Source of the DNA: Kribbella sandramycini
Lineage (GTDB): Bacteria > Actinomycetota > Actinomycetes > Propionibacteriales > Kribbellaceae
Assembly (NCBI RefSeq): GCF_013131805.1
Contig: NZ_JABJRC010000010.1
Coordinates: forward strand, 62,001 to 126,000
Length of the DNA stretch: 64,000 nt
Direction: 5' to 3'
This document shows positions 23,988 to 32,738 of the stretch, in pieces. Position 1 is the stretch's first letter. Every line of letters starts with the position of its first letter. The notes under the pieces are model-generated. The model was not told where the DNA came from. It was given only the letters and a program-made list of their open reading frames with translations, and did not search any database. Both the position numbers and the translations under genes were made by a program.

Positions 23988-25066
23988 GCGCTGACGAGCG
24001 GGCCGGTCTGCCGTCCCTCGCGGTCGTCGGCGCGACCGGCGCCGTCGGCTCGGTGATGCTGGCGCTGCTGTCGACCCGGGAGAACGTCTGGGGCGAGATC
24101 CGGCTGATCGCCTCCGAGCGGTCCGCGGGGAAGAAGCTCGTCGTCCGCGGCGAGGAGGTCGAGGTGGTCGCGATCAGCGAGACCGCCTTCGACGGGATCG
24201 ACGTCGCGATGTTCGACGTCCCGGACGACGTCTCCGCGCAGTGGGCGCCGATCGCGGCGGCCCGGGGCGCGGTCGTGGTCGACAACTCCGGCGCCTTCCG
24301 GATGGATCCGGACGTCCCGCTGGTGGTCCCCGAGGTGAACGCCGAGGCCGCGCGGAACCGGCCGAAGGGCATCATCTCGAACCCGAACTGCACGACGCTG
24401 TCGATGATCGTGGCGATGGGCGCGCTGCACCACCGCTACGAGCTGGAGCAGCTCGTCGTCGCGTCGTACCAGGCCGCCTCCGGCGCCGGGCAGGACGGGA
24501 TCGACGCGCTCTACGACCAGCTCACCAAGGTGGCCGGTAACCGCGAGCTCGGGACGACGCCGGGCGACGTCCGCCGCGTCGTCGGGAATGCGCTCGGCCC
24601 GTTCCCGGCCCCGCTGGCGCTGAACGTCGTCCCGTGGGCCGGCTCGCTGAAGGACGCCGGCTGGAGCTCCGAGGAGCTCAAGGTCCGCAACGAGTCGCGG
24701 AAGATCCTCGGGCTGCCGGAGCTGAAGGTCTCCGCGACCTGCGTCCGGGTGCCGGTCGTGACCACGCACTCGTTGTCGGTGCACGCGCGGTTCGCCCAGG
24801 AGGTGGACGCCGACGAGGCCCGCGAGGTACTCCGGGACGCACCGGGCGTGCTGCTGTTCGACAACCCGGCCGAGGGCGAGTTCCCGACGCCGGCCGATGT
24901 CGTCGGCACCGACCCGACCTGGGTCGGCCGGGTCCGCAAGTCGCTCGACGACCCGAACGCGCTCGAGCTGTTCGTCTGCGGTGACAACCTGCGCAAGGGC
25001 GCGGCCCTGAACACCGCGCAGATCGCGGAGGTCGTCGCGAAGGAGTTCATCGCGGCGAAGAGCTGA
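23984..25066 (+). CDS. asd: Aspartate-semialdehyde dehydrogenase
   Basis: 360 residues. It reduces aspartyl-4-phosphate to aspartate semialdehyde with NADPH. The N-terminal dinucleotide fold SLAVVGATGAVGSVML is followed by VVDNSGAFRMDPDVPLVVPE, the catalytic Cys in ISNPNCTTLSM (Cys136), and SYQAASGAGQDG. GTG start within a GTGA overlap with lysC, so the two enzymes of consecutive steps are translationally coupled. A hairpin overlapping its stop codon ends the operon. Confidence 0.95.
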   Translation: MSADERAGLPSLAVVGATGAVGSVMLALLSTRENVWGEIRLIASERSAGKKLVVRGEEVEVVAISETAFDGIDVAMFDVPDDVSAQWAPIAAARGAVVVDNSGAFRMDPDVPLVVPEVNAEAARNRPKGIISNPNCTTLSMIVAMGALHHRYELEQLVVASYQAASGAGQDGIDALYDQLTKVAGNRELGTTPGDVRRVVGNALGPFPAPLALNVVPWAGSLKDAGWSSEELKVRNESRKILGLPELKVSATCVRVPVVTTHSLSVHARFAQEVDADEAREVLRDAPGVLLFDNPAEGEFPTPADVVGTDPTWVGRVRKSLDDPNALELFVCGDNLRKGAALNTAQIAEVVAKEFIAAKS

Positions 25067-25079
25067 GCACTTCTCAGCT
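25061..25079 (+). terminator. Hairpin terminator overlapping the asd stop
   Basis: AGCTGAG (25061-25067, containing the TGA) pairs with CTCAGCT (25073-25079) around a 5-base loop, followed by TCTT. A short intrinsic terminator for lysC-asd. Confidence 0.6.
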
Positions 25080-25228
25080 TCTTACGGAATGTAGCGTGAC
25101 GCACACCACGCGTCATCGGCAGATTTACGGACTCCTGGGTCTGGTTGGGCTGATTTACCAGGCGGTAACGTCGTTGGCGGTAGCTGCCGCGCGAATGTCA
25201 ACCGCCCCCTCCCTCCCAGGAGTTCGCC

Positions 25229-25654
25229 ATGCGCTTCCGTACGCCTGCCCTGTCCGCTCTCGCCGCCGCGGCTGTCGTCGCCGCCGGGATCACCCCGGCC
25301 TACGCCGCCACCGGAACGGGTTCGATCACGTTCCAGAGCACGACCTGCGCCTTCACCCTCAACTACGCGGGCGGCCCGCCGCCGGCCGCGGTCGACCTGC
25401 AGTCCTTCGTCCTCGACAGCAGCTGCTCCGCCGCGGGCACCGGCTCCGGTCAGCTCACGTTCGGTCCTGGTGACCAGGCGACGCTGACCGGGACGGTCTC
25501 CGTCACCCGGCCGATCAGCTGCACGTACTCCGCCGCCCTCAAGGGCACCTACTCGGGTAACGCGGTGACGTTCCCGACCCAGGCCGTCCCGAAGAAGAGC
25601 GGCAGCTTCCTCTGCCCGAACCCGGCCAACATCGCCATCTCGCTGAACCTCTGA
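25229..25654 (+). CDS. Small secreted protein of unknown function
   Basis: 141 residues with a clear Sec signal peptide: basic MRFR, a hydrophobic Ala/Val stretch and a cleavage site after AYA (about residue 27). The mature part of about 114 residues is rich in Gly, Ser and Thr with strand-like alternation, and has four Cys (in TTCAFTL, SSCSAAG, ISCTYSA and FLCPNP), which can form two disulfides. This suggests a compact beta-sandwich outside the cell. I recognise no family. AGGAG lies about 8 bases before the ATG. A strong terminator follows; it stands alone as a monocistronic unit. Confidence 0.8.
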   Translation: MRFRTPALSALAAAAVVAAGITPAYAATGTGSITFQSTTCAFTLNYAGGPPPAAVDLQSFVLDSSCSAAGTGSGQLTFGPGDQATLTGTVSVTRPISCTYSAALKGTYSGNAVTFPTQAVPKKSGSFLCPNPANIAISLNL

Positions 25655-25670
25655 GCACCTGACCGGAACG

Positions 25671-25707
25671 GTCGACCCGCAAACCAACTGGGGATTTGCG
25701 GGTCGAC
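25671..25707. terminator. 13-bp-stem bidirectional terminator
   Basis: GTCGACCCGCAAA (25671-25683) pairs perfectly with TTTGCGGGTCGAC (25695-25707) over an 11-base loop. It lies between the convergent ends of the secreted protein gene and the minus-strand regulator and serves both. Confidence 0.8.
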
Positions 25708-25709
25708 TG

Positions 25710-26729
25710 TCAGAGCCAGCTCTCCCGTGCCGCGTGCAGGGCGAGCTGGAAGCGGGTGCTGGCGCCGGTGCGGTTCATCAGCCGCTCCAGGTAGCGGAAG
25801 AACGTCCGGCGGCTGATGCCGAGCGTTCGGGCGATGGTGTCGTCGGCGGCGCCGGTTGCCAGGAGTGCGAGCAGGCGGCGTTCGATCGGCTCAAGCCGGT
25901 CGTCCTCCGTGCCGACCGAGGCGTGCAGCGGCAACGCGTTGCGCCAGCAGAGTTCGAACATCCCGATCAGCGCGGTCAGCAGGCTGCTCGGCCGGATGAT
26001 CAGCAGGGAGCGGTTCACATCGGTGTCGCGCACCGACATCGACACGAACGCCATCGACCCGTCGATGATGGTCAGCTTGGCCGGCACGTCGGGCAGCACG
26101 CGGGCCTGCTCGCCGGCCTCGACACAGGGCAGAATGTTCTCGGTCAGGTAGCCGGGCACCTCGACCGACTCCGGTGAGTACACGACCCGGTAGGCGACGC
26201 CGCGGCGGAGCTGGTCGATCTCCTCCTGGTTCGGGCCGCCGATGTAGTAGGGCGGCGAGTCGATGGCGAGGATCTCCCGCTGCGCGCTGCCCTTGATCTG
26301 GTGGATCCGCTCGACGATCGCGTTCCCGGTGACCACCTCGATCAGGTGTGTGGTCGACTCGTTGTGGACGGTCCGGCGGAACTCGTCGTACGCGTTCAGG
26401 ACCTCGATCCGGGCCTGTTTGAGCTCGGACTCCCGACGGAGCGTCATCGCCTCCAGGCCGGCGTCCGGAGGGACCGGTAGGAAGCGCGAGTGGTCCGAGC
26501 CCGAGCGCCGGGCCAGACCGGCCTGGACGAGCCCCGCGAGCGTGCTGTCGATCCCCGCCTGGCGGTCCGCGATCGCCTCGTCCAGCTCGGTGATCGTCGA
26601 CGGGCCGATCCGCAGCAGATGCTGGTAGACCCTGATCTCGTCGTCGGTGAGCCCGAGTACTCGCAGATGCCCGACACGCTCCGTGTCCGACGTACTCGCC
26701 ACGCCTTCCTGCCTTCCCAAAGCCGTCAC
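25710..26729 (-). CDS. Transcriptional regulator with TrmB-like N-terminal and LuxR-type C-terminal HTH
   Basis: 339 residues. An N-terminal winged helix, LGLTDDEIRVYQHLLRIGPS followed by TITELDEAI, looks like the TrmB/BlaI type. A middle domain (about 100-260) carries AQREILAIDSPPYY and has a phospholipase-D-like sensor pattern seen in TrmB-type regulators. The C-terminus is a LuxR-type HTH: RLLALLATGAADDTIARTLG, ISRRTFFRYLERLMNRTGAS. Such two-HTH proteins are common orphan regulators in actinobacteria. Start at ATG 26729 or GTG 26702 cannot be resolved. Divergent from the 1.1-kb leader of the polysaccharide operon, which it might control. Confidence 0.83.
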   Translation of the reverse strand: MTALGRQEGVASTSDTERVGHLRVLGLTDDEIRVYQHLLRIGPSTITELDEAIADRQAGIDSTLAGLVQAGLARRSGSDHSRFLPVPPDAGLEAMTLRRESELKQARIEVLNAYDEFRRTVHNESTTHLIEVVTGNAIVERIHQIKGSAQREILAIDSPPYYIGGPNQEEIDQLRRGVAYRVVYSPESVEVPGYLTENILPCVEAGEQARVLPDVPAKLTIIDGSMAFVSMSVRDTDVNRSLLIIRPSSLLTALIGMFELCWRNALPLHASVGTEDDRLEPIERRLLALLATGAADDTIARTLGISRRTFFRYLERLMNRTGASTRFQLALHAARESWL

Positions 26730-26893
26730 CGTCCGCTACCGCCTCTCCAGCCTAGGGTGGACGCTCCAGTGCGATCCGCACTGTCCGTGTCCTGATGAAT
26801 GCGGGCAGCGATAATTGTTGTCCTGTCAGCATTCTTGTGCCGTGTCACCATCTGGCCACCATTTCCGCGCAGTTGTGAGCGAGAATTGAGGTC

Positions 26894-26936
26894 CAGCAGC
26901 CCGGCGACGGACCACCTGAGCGCCGCCGGGCTGCTG
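26894..26936. terminator. Isolated strong hairpin terminator
   Basis: CAGCAGCCCGGCG (26894-26906) pairs perfectly with CGCCGGGCTGCTG (26924-26936) over a 17-base loop. It has the form of an actinobacterial intrinsic terminator, but no annotated gene ends nearby, implying a short transcript or a lost gene. Confidence 0.55.
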
Positions 26937-27101
26937 TTCCAATTCTGGCGCTTGATCGCTGTTCCGTCAGCGGAGCCCGTTTCGGTTGCATCTCGATCCC
27001 GGCGGATCGGTGCCCTCGCACTCCCGTGCCATCACCGGCTGTGCTGGAGGGTGTACAAACTGTTGCATCTCCATCGTGAGGCCGATGAGGAGGACAGTCC
27101 G

Positions 27102-27422
27102 ATGCGAACGACGCCGCGCCGCCACTACCGCGACACCGTACGCCTCGGCTCGACCGTCCCCGGTGCTGTTGCAGCGGCGCCGCCTTCAAGTACGGCCTCT
27201 GGTGCGATGACCGCCGCCCTGGTCATCGTGCCCGCTGATCCGATGCCCGCCCGGTCCCACTCCGCCCACCAGGGCCGGGCCGGCATCGGATCCCGCGTGG
27301 GGGCCCAGGAGGTGCCGAGCGGAGCTCCGTGGATGGTGAGGCTGTCCACGGGACGCGGGGATGCGACGTCCGCCGCCCGGCTCGCCCCCGGCCAGGACGC
27401 ACCCCTGGGGCCCCGCCGATAG
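27102..27422 (+). CDS. Doubtful short ORF with strong ribosome binding site
   Basis: 106 codons from ATG 27102. GAGGAGG at 27087-27093 lies at ideal distance, which is the only good argument for it. The product (MRTTPRRHYRDTVRLGSTVP onward) is Arg/Pro/Ala-rich, without membrane segments or known motifs. It contains an inverted repeat at 27237-27292 that would fold strongly in the RNA. It may instead be a leader peptide or a chance frame. Confidence 0.25.
   Translation: MRTTPRRHYRDTVRLGSTVPGAVAAAPPSSTASGAMTAALVIVPADPMPARSHSAHQGRAGIGSRVGAQEVPSGAPWMVRLSTGRGDATSAARLAPGQDAPLGPRR
27237..27292. repeat. Long inverted repeat (18-bp arms, one mismatch)
   Basis: GATCCGATGCCCGCCCGG (27237-27254) faces CCGGGCCGGCATCGGATC (27275-27292); 17 of 18 positions pair, with a 20-base loop. 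The arms are long for a simple terminator and the element is within the gene-poor leader region. Regulatory hairpin or remnant of a mobile element; not resolved. Confidence 0.5.
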
Positions 27423-27867
27423 TCGGCCGTCCGGTCCGCATTCCGGTTTTCGGATGTGAGTCCGGGCACGGGTTTCGGCAGCCGGCTGAACTTCTGGAAC
27501 GCGCCGGGCGTCGAATCCGTTGAATTGACGTGGATTTGACCTTGTTCACTGGTGCTCCCCGGAGCCGCTGACGAGCATCGAGCACGCGGGATTTCCGTGC
27601 GCTGGAAGGCGTTTTGGCCGTCCGGATCGGTCAAATGTATATTCCGGATAACGATCGGAGTCGGGTGGCGCGGCGAACGGCGGTTGCGGTGCGTACGTCG
27701 GTGCTCACTGTCGAGGACCGCTGAGTCGTCGGTGCCGGAGTCGATCCGCTACTCTGCTTCCCGGTCTGCGTGGCCCGCCGTCGTACCAGGGAACGGCGGA
27801 GTTCGGTCAAAGAACACCAGCGGCTGAACGTGGACAGGACTTCATGGCAGAGAGAGGCGTCGCCTGA

Positions 27868-28734
27868 ATGAACGCGACTAGCGTCGACGAGGAATTCAAC
27901 CCGTCGGTGCACGTGTACGAGCCGCACAAGGCCGGTCTGCCGCCCTTGCGCCCCTACTTCCGGGCGCTCTGGGAGCGCCGGGTGTTCGCGGCCGAGATGT
28001 CGCGGACCGGTATCCGCGCGGCCAACACCAACACCTTCTTCGGGCAGATCTGGTTGGTCATCAACCCGTTGCTGCTCGCTGCGGTCTACTACTTGCTCAC
28101 CCAGATCATCGCCGGCGGCTCCACCCGGCAGGGCGCCGCGGCGACGTTCGCGCACCTGTGCGGCGGTCTGTTCGTCTTCTACTACTTCCAGGGCGCGGTC
28201 TCGACCGGCGCGGGCAGTGTGGTCGGCGGCGGCAAGCTGCTGATGAACATGGCCTTCCCGCGGATGCTGCTGCCGCTGTCGGCGCTGCGGACGGCGTTCT
28301 TCCGCTTCCTGCCGACCATGTTCGTGTACGCCGTCATTCACGTGGTCGTCGGCGGGCCGTTCGGCTTCGTGATGCTGCTGGCACCGGTGTTCCTGTTCCT
28401 GCTGACGATGTTCGCGGCCGGGATGAGCATGATCTTCGCGGCGCTGCAGGTGTACTTCCGCGACACCGCCAGCTTCCTGCCGTACTTCATGCGGATCTGG
28501 CTCTACCTGTCGCCGGTGCTGTGGTTCGCGGAGGTCGCTCCGGAGAAGTTCAAGCCGTTCCTGCCGTTCAACCCGCTGACCTCGCTGATCGGCGGCTGGA
28601 CCGACCTGCTGGTCCGGGCCAAGATGCCGCCGCTGGAGATGTGGATCGGCGGCGTGATCTGGGCCGTGGCGGCGCTGGCGATCGGTTCGTTGTTCTTCAT
28701 GTCGAGGGAGCGTGAGTTCGCTGTCCGTCTCTGA
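27868..28734 (+). CDS. ABC-2 type polysaccharide/teichoic acid exporter, permease subunit
   Basis: 288 residues with about six membrane helices (hydrophobic blocks near residues 62-85, 100-120, 145-170, 175-200, 225-245 and 260-280). The pattern NTNTFFGQIWLVINPLLLAA near the N-terminus and FRDTASFLPYFMRIWLYLSP are hallmarks of Wzm/TagG permeases, which move undecaprenyl-linked polymers across the membrane. The ATPase partner overlaps its 3' end by 23 bp. First gene of the 14-gene polysaccharide operon; its promoter should lie in the preceding 1.1-kb region. Confidence 0.9.
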   Translation: MNATSVDEEFNPSVHVYEPHKAGLPPLRPYFRALWERRVFAAEMSRTGIRAANTNTFFGQIWLVINPLLLAAVYYLLTQIIAGGSTRQGAAATFAHLCGGLFVFYYFQGAVSTGAGSVVGGGKLLMNMAFPRMLLPLSALRTAFFRFLPTMFVYAVIHVVVGGPFGFVMLLAPVFLFLLTMFAAGMSMIFAALQVYFRDTASFLPYFMRIWLYLSPVLWFAEVAPEKFKPFLPFNPLTSLIGGWTDLLVRAKMPPLEMWIGGVIWAVAALAIGSLFFMSREREFAVRL

Positions 28735-29539
28735 GGCCGAGAAGAAGACCATGTCAAATACTTCGTCCACCCCCGCGGTGCGGGTCCAGGACGTCTCGAT
28801 CACCTACCGGACGACGTTCGAGCGGGTGCCGACCTTCAAGACCGCGATCGTCCGGTTCGGCCGCGGCGAGCGCGCGATCCGCGAGGTCAAGGCGGTCCAG
28901 AACGTCTCCTTCGACGTCGACCACGGCTCCACGATCGGCATCATCGGCGCCAACGGCGCCGGTAAGTCGACGCTGATGCGGGCGATCGCCGGCATTCTGC
29001 CGCCGACCTCCGGCCGGATCGAGGTGCACGGCCGGGTCAGCACGCTGCTGTCGCTGGGCGTCGGCTTCAACGCCGCCCTGTCCGGTAAGGAGAACATCGT
29101 TCTCGGTGGGCTCGCGGCCGGCCTGACCCGTAAGCAGGTGCAGGAGCGGTTCGAGGAGATCGAGGCCTTCGCCGAGCTCGGCGAAGGGTTCATGGAGATG
29201 CCGATGCGGACGTACTCGTCCGGCATGTTCCAGCGCGTCGCCTTCGCGGTCGCCGTGCACATGGACCCGGACATCCTGATGATCGACGAGGCCCTCTCGG
29301 CCGGTGACGCGCAGTTCAAGACCAAGGCTGCCGCGAAGATGAAGGAGCTCGTCGAGAACAGCCGGACGATGTTCCTGGTCAGCCACGCGATGAGCAGCGT
29401 TCGCGAACTCTGCAACGACTGCATCTGGATCGACAAGGGGAAGGTGATGATGCGCGGCGAGCCCAAGGAGGTCATCGACGCGTACACCCACTTCCTCAAG
29501 GTCGGCGCCACCGAAGCTGTATCTCTCGAGGACCTCTGA
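28712..29539 (+). CDS. ABC exporter ATP-binding subunit (TagH/Wzt-like)
   Basis: 275 residues. Walker A GANGAGKSTLMRAIAG, the LSLGVGFNAALSGKENIVLG Q-loop region typical of polysaccharide exporters, ABC signature YSSGMFQRVAFAVAV, Walker B DILMIDEALSAGD and switch His VSHAMSSV are complete. The short C-terminus means the carbohydrate-binding domain of long Wzt proteins is absent, as in TagH-like ATPases that do not read a terminal sugar. GTG 28712 has GAGGGAG just upstream; ATG 28751 is an alternative. Together with the preceding permease it exports the finished polymer. Confidence 0.92.
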   Translation: MSSLSVSEAEKKTMSNTSSTPAVRVQDVSITYRTTFERVPTFKTAIVRFGRGERAIREVKAVQNVSFDVDHGSTIGIIGANGAGKSTLMRAIAGILPPTSGRIEVHGRVSTLLSLGVGFNAALSGKENIVLGGLAAGLTRKQVQERFEEIEAFAELGEGFMEMPMRTYSSGMFQRVAFAVAVHMDPDILMIDEALSAGDAQFKTKAAAKMKELVENSRTMFLVSHAMSSVRELCNDCIWIDKGKVMMRGEPKEVIDAYTHFLKVGATEAVSLEDL

Positions 29540-29541
29540 CC

Positions 29542-30639
29542 GTGTCGAACACCCGCCGTACGGCGCCGGACGTGGGCATCATCACGACCGGGCACGACGT
29601 CGCCGACGCGCGCCTGCACAAGATCACCGCGGCCCTGCAGCACCGTGACCTCACGGTCGAGCTGTGGGGCCTCGGCGAGCCGGACGGCGGGCCCGCGGGC
29701 GCCGTCGTCCACGCGGGTCCGCGCGGCAACCTGCTGCAGCGACTGGCCCGGACGGCGGTGCTGCCCTGGCGGACGAAGGCCAAGGTGGTGATGACCGTCG
29801 ATCCGGACATGATCCCGGTGACCCGGCTCGTCACGACGCTGCGCCGTCGCAAGATGGTCGCCGACATCCACGAGGACTACACCCGCCTGCTCGCCGACCG
29901 CGCGTGGGCGAAGGGTCCGGCCGGGCTGCCGGCCCGGCTGATCGTCAGGGCCAGCTCGAAACTGGCCGCCGGCGCCGACCTGACAGTCGTCGCCGATTCC
30001 CACCTTGCCCCGCACGAGGCCAAACAACGCCTCGTCGTGCAGAACTTTCCCTACGTCCCGTTCCTGGCCCTGACGCCGCCGACCGGTGCGCCGCGTGCGG
30101 TGTACGTCGGCGACCTGCGGGCCAGCCGCGGGCTGTTCGACATGGTGGAGACGGTCGCCGCCGCGCCCGACTGGTCGCTGGACCTGATCGGCCCGGTCGC
30201 CCCCAGCGATCGGGACGCGCTGGAGGCCCGGATCGAGCAGTCCGATCTGGCCGGGCGGGTCCGCCTGCACGGGCGCCAGCCACCGGCCGACGCGTGGCAG
30301 CTGACCCAGGGCGCCTGGGCCAGCCTGGCCATGCTGCAGCCGACGCCTGCCTTCGTGGAGGCGATGCCGTCCAAGATCTACGAGTACCTCGCCAGCGGTC
30401 TTCCCGTGCTGTCGACCCGGTTGCCACGGCAGACTCGGGTCATCGAGGAGTCCGGCGGCGGAGTCCTGGTGGACTCGGTGGCCGAGGCGTCGGAGACTCT
30501 GCGGCGCTGGTCCGCGGATCCCGGCGAACTCGAGAAGTTGCGCGATCACGCGCTCCAGTGGGCAGCCGCCAATCTGCCCGCGAACACGCCGTACGACGAA
30601 TTGGCCGACGCGATTCTCAATTTGCTAAGAGGAAGTTGA
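29542..30639 (+). CDS. Glycosyltransferase (GT-B fold, GT4-like)
   Basis: 365 residues. Two Rossmann-like halves: an acceptor half beginning DVGIITTGHDVADARLHKIT and a donor half starting PRAVYVGDLRASRGLFDMVE and containing MPSKIYEYLASGLPVLSTRL, the GT4-type donor-binding segment with the conserved Glu. There is no membrane span. It starts with GTG 2 bases after the ATPase stop and its TGA overlaps the next ATG. It probably adds one sugar to the lipid-linked repeat unit; donor and linkage not determinable. Confidence 0.85.
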   Translation: MSNTRRTAPDVGIITTGHDVADARLHKITAALQHRDLTVELWGLGEPDGGPAGAVVHAGPRGNLLQRLARTAVLPWRTKAKVVMTVDPDMIPVTRLVTTLRRRKMVADIHEDYTRLLADRAWAKGPAGLPARLIVRASSKLAAGADLTVVADSHLAPHEAKQRLVVQNFPYVPFLALTPPTGAPRAVYVGDLRASRGLFDMVETVAAAPDWSLDLIGPVAPSDRDALEARIEQSDLAGRVRLHGRQPPADAWQLTQGAWASLAMLQPTPAFVEAMPSKIYEYLASGLPVLSTRLPRQTRVIEESGGGVLVDSVAEASETLRRWSADPGELEKLRDHALQWAAANLPANTPYDELADAILNLLRGS

Positions 30640-31970
30640 TGACGGACCGCCCTCATATGTTGTATGTCGCCTGGGGCTTTCCGCCCTGCCGGGGCGGCGG
30701 TGTGTACCGGGCGCTGGCCACAGCGAACCGGTTCGCCGCGCTCGGCTGGAAGGTGACGGTGCTGACGGCCGAACGAGAGACCTTCTACCGGTTCACCGGA
30801 GCCGACAAGACCCTCGAGGACCGGGTCGACCCGTCCGTCGAGGTGGTCCGGGTGCCCTTCGACTGGCCGGTCATGGAGACCGACCTGCGTCGCTGGCCCA
30901 AGGCGCGGGCGCGCAATCCGCGGCTCTGGAGCAAGTGGCGCAACAAGCAGGACCTGATCCCGTTCCCGGAGCACGGCTACGGCCCCTGGCGATCGGTGAT
31001 CGAGGCGGCCGCCGAGCGGATCCACGCCGAGCACCCGGTCGACCTGACGGTCGCCACCGCGAACCCGCATGTCGCGTTCACCGCGGCGTACCACCTGCAC
31101 GAGAAGGCGAACGTGCCTTACGTGATGGACTACCGGGACGCGTGGCTGCTCGACGTCTTCAGCGGTAACCGGCTGCACGAGCCGAACAGCCGCGCCGCGA
31201 AGTGGGAGAAGAAGCTCGTCGACGCCGCGCAGGAGATCTGGTTCGTCAACGACCCGATCAAGGAGTGGCACGTCGAGCTCTACCCGGAGCAGGCGGCCAA
31301 GATGCACGTCGTGGCCAACGGCTTCGACCCCGAGCTGGTCCCGGACACCAACGACCGCGGTCCGGTCGGCGACCGTCCGCTCGTCTTCGGGTACGTCGGC
31401 ACCGTGTCGCCGAAGGTCCCGCTGCAGGAGTTCGTCGACGGCTGGAAGGTTGCCGTCGAGGAGTCCGGTGAGCTGGCCGGCGCGAAGGCCAAGATCCACG
31501 GCTACCTCGGGTACTACGCCGTCCCGCGGCCGGACATGCTGGCCGCGATCAACTCCGGCGCCGACGAGGGCGTCTCCTACGAGGGCCCGGTCGGCAAGGC
31601 CGAGATCGCCAAGGCGTACGACGAGTTCGACGTCCAGCTGCTGATGCTGGGCAAGGGCAAGTACGTCACCAGCGGCAAGGTCTTCGAGTACCTGGCGACC
31701 GGGCTGCCGGTGGTCTCGGTACACGACCCGGAGAACGCCGCGTCCGACGTCCTGCGCGGGCACCCGCTCTGGTTCCCGGTGACCGACGTGACGCCGGAGG
31801 CGATCGCCGCCGCGCTGATCGAGGCCGCGCACGCGGCCCGGACGGCCGATGAGGGCATCCGGCAGAAGGCGCGCGAGTTCGGCGCCGGCTACCGCCGGGA
31901 CCTGGTGATGGACCCGCGGATCACGGCCCTGGCCGAGGTCGTCAAGGCGAAGAGCGGAGTATCGGCATGA
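30639..31970 (+). CDS. Glycosyltransferase family 4-type protein
   Basis: 443 residues. The N-terminus MLYVAWGFPPCRGGGVYRAL resembles GT4 enzymes related to WcaI/CapM-like transferases; NVPYVMDYRDAWLLDVFSG is the end of the acceptor half. The donor half has VFGYVGTVSPKVPLQEFVDG and SGKVFEYLATGLPVVSVHD with the conserved Glu. A long open frame runs upstream, but that part is out of frame with the preceding gene; ATG 30639 sits in an ATGA overlap with its stop. Both flanking junctions are 4-bp overlaps. Confidence 0.88.
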   Translation: MTDRPHMLYVAWGFPPCRGGGVYRALATANRFAALGWKVTVLTAERETFYRFTGADKTLEDRVDPSVEVVRVPFDWPVMETDLRRWPKARARNPRLWSKWRNKQDLIPFPEHGYGPWRSVIEAAAERIHAEHPVDLTVATANPHVAFTAAYHLHEKANVPYVMDYRDAWLLDVFSGNRLHEPNSRAAKWEKKLVDAAQEIWFVNDPIKEWHVELYPEQAAKMHVVANGFDPELVPDTNDRGPVGDRPLVFGYVGTVSPKVPLQEFVDGWKVAVEESGELAGAKAKIHGYLGYYAVPRPDMLAAINSGADEGVSYEGPVGKAEIAKAYDEFDVQLLMLGKGKYVTSGKVFEYLATGLPVVSVHDPENAASDVLRGHPLWFPVTDVTPEAIAAALIEAAHAARTADEGIRQKAREFGAGYRRDLVMDPRITALAEVVKAKSGVSA

Positions 31971-32734
31971 GCCAGAAGGTGGTGCTGCTGAGCACCAAGC
32001 GGCTGCAGCCGGACTACTTCGACACGATCCGCGCGGATCTCGGCGGTGACGCCGAGCTGGTCCTCGACGTGGTCGGCTGGTTGCCGCCGATCGACGTCGT
32101 CGACGAGAAGGTGAACACGTTCACGCTGATCGGCCCGGGCAGGATGCCGACCGGCGACGCGGAGGCGGCGTACGACGAGTTCGCGGACGACGAGGAGGAC
32201 GCGGACGACGACGAGTTCGACGAGTCCCCGGACGCCGTGATCGCGCCGGAGTCGGTCTCGGATCCGTCGTCGGTCACCGGGCAGACGCTGACGCCCGCTT
32301 CGGCCGAGCAGCACGCCGGCCAAGGCGCCGGCGAGGCCGCTGACGAGAACAGCGACCCGGCCCCGGCGGTCGTGCCGCGGAAGCGGCCGGAGCCGATGCC
32401 GTGGGGTACGGCCCGGGTCCAGCAGGCGGTGCGCTGGCGGTACCGGCGCGCCCGCCGGACGATGGGCCGAGCCGTGATGAAGGTCGGCCCGGTGAAGTTC
32501 GTCCGCACGTCGCGGGTCAGCAAGAACCTCAGTAAGGCGTACTGGAAGCGCGTGCAGAGCCGTCCCGACGTCCGCGAGGTGCTCTCGCACGCCGATGTCG
32601 TGATCGCCCTGGATGCCAACGCGATCTGGGCCGGGTGGCACCTCGGGCAGGAGCGGCCGGACCGGCCGGTCGTGCTCGGTCTGCCGGCGGCTCGCCGCGA
32701 GCTCGACCAGCTCAAGGTCCCGGCAGGTCACTGA
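31967..32734 (+). CDS. Unrecognised acidic-linker protein in the polysaccharide operon
   Basis: 255 residues. It begins like a GT-B or Rossmann protein (KVVLLSTKRLQPDYFDTIRA, then ELVLDVVGWLPPIDVVDEKV). The middle (about 60-135) is a disordered, strongly acidic stretch with FADDEEDADDDEFDESPD, followed by a Pro-rich part. The C-terminal 110 residues are basic, then end VLSHADVVIALDANAIWAGW and PVVLGLPAARRELDQL, which looks like the end of a sugar-binding domain. It may be a degenerate or partner glycosyltransferase half. ATGA overlap upstream; the next gene starts 4 bases after its stop. Confidence 0.6.
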   Translation: MSQKVVLLSTKRLQPDYFDTIRADLGGDAELVLDVVGWLPPIDVVDEKVNTFTLIGPGRMPTGDAEAAYDEFADDEEDADDDEFDESPDAVIAPESVSDPSSVTGQTLTPASAEQHAGQGAGEAADENSDPAPAVVPRKRPEPMPWGTARVQQAVRWRYRRARRTMGRAVMKVGPVKFVRTSRVSKNLSKAYWKRVQSRPDVREVLSHADVVIALDANAIWAGWHLGQERPDRPVVLGLPAARRELDQLKVPAGH

Positions 32735-32738
32735 GGTC

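Larger units (their letters stand above)
26730..27867. other. 1.1-kb gene-poor, structured region upstream of the polysaccharide operon
   Basis: Between the divergent regulator and the ABC permease I find no convincing conserved gene. The stretch has a 13-bp-stem hairpin (26894-26936), an 18-bp inverted repeat with one mismatch (27237-27292), a 7-bp hairpin (27327-27333 with 27345-27351) and AT-rich promoter-like sequence around 27635-27660 (TGTATATTCC). One short ORF with a good ribosome site is listed separately. It could be a long regulatory leader or a decayed gene. Confidence 0.5.

Noticed and set aside
26799..27422. 207-codon plus-strand frame in the leader region
   Set aside because: It crosses a strong terminator hairpin; only the last 106 codons have a ribosome site, and these are listed with low confidence.
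29664..31970. 768-codon frame in the glycan operon
   Set aside because: The first 325 codons are out of frame with a clear glycosyltransferase gene; only ATG 30639 onward is coding.
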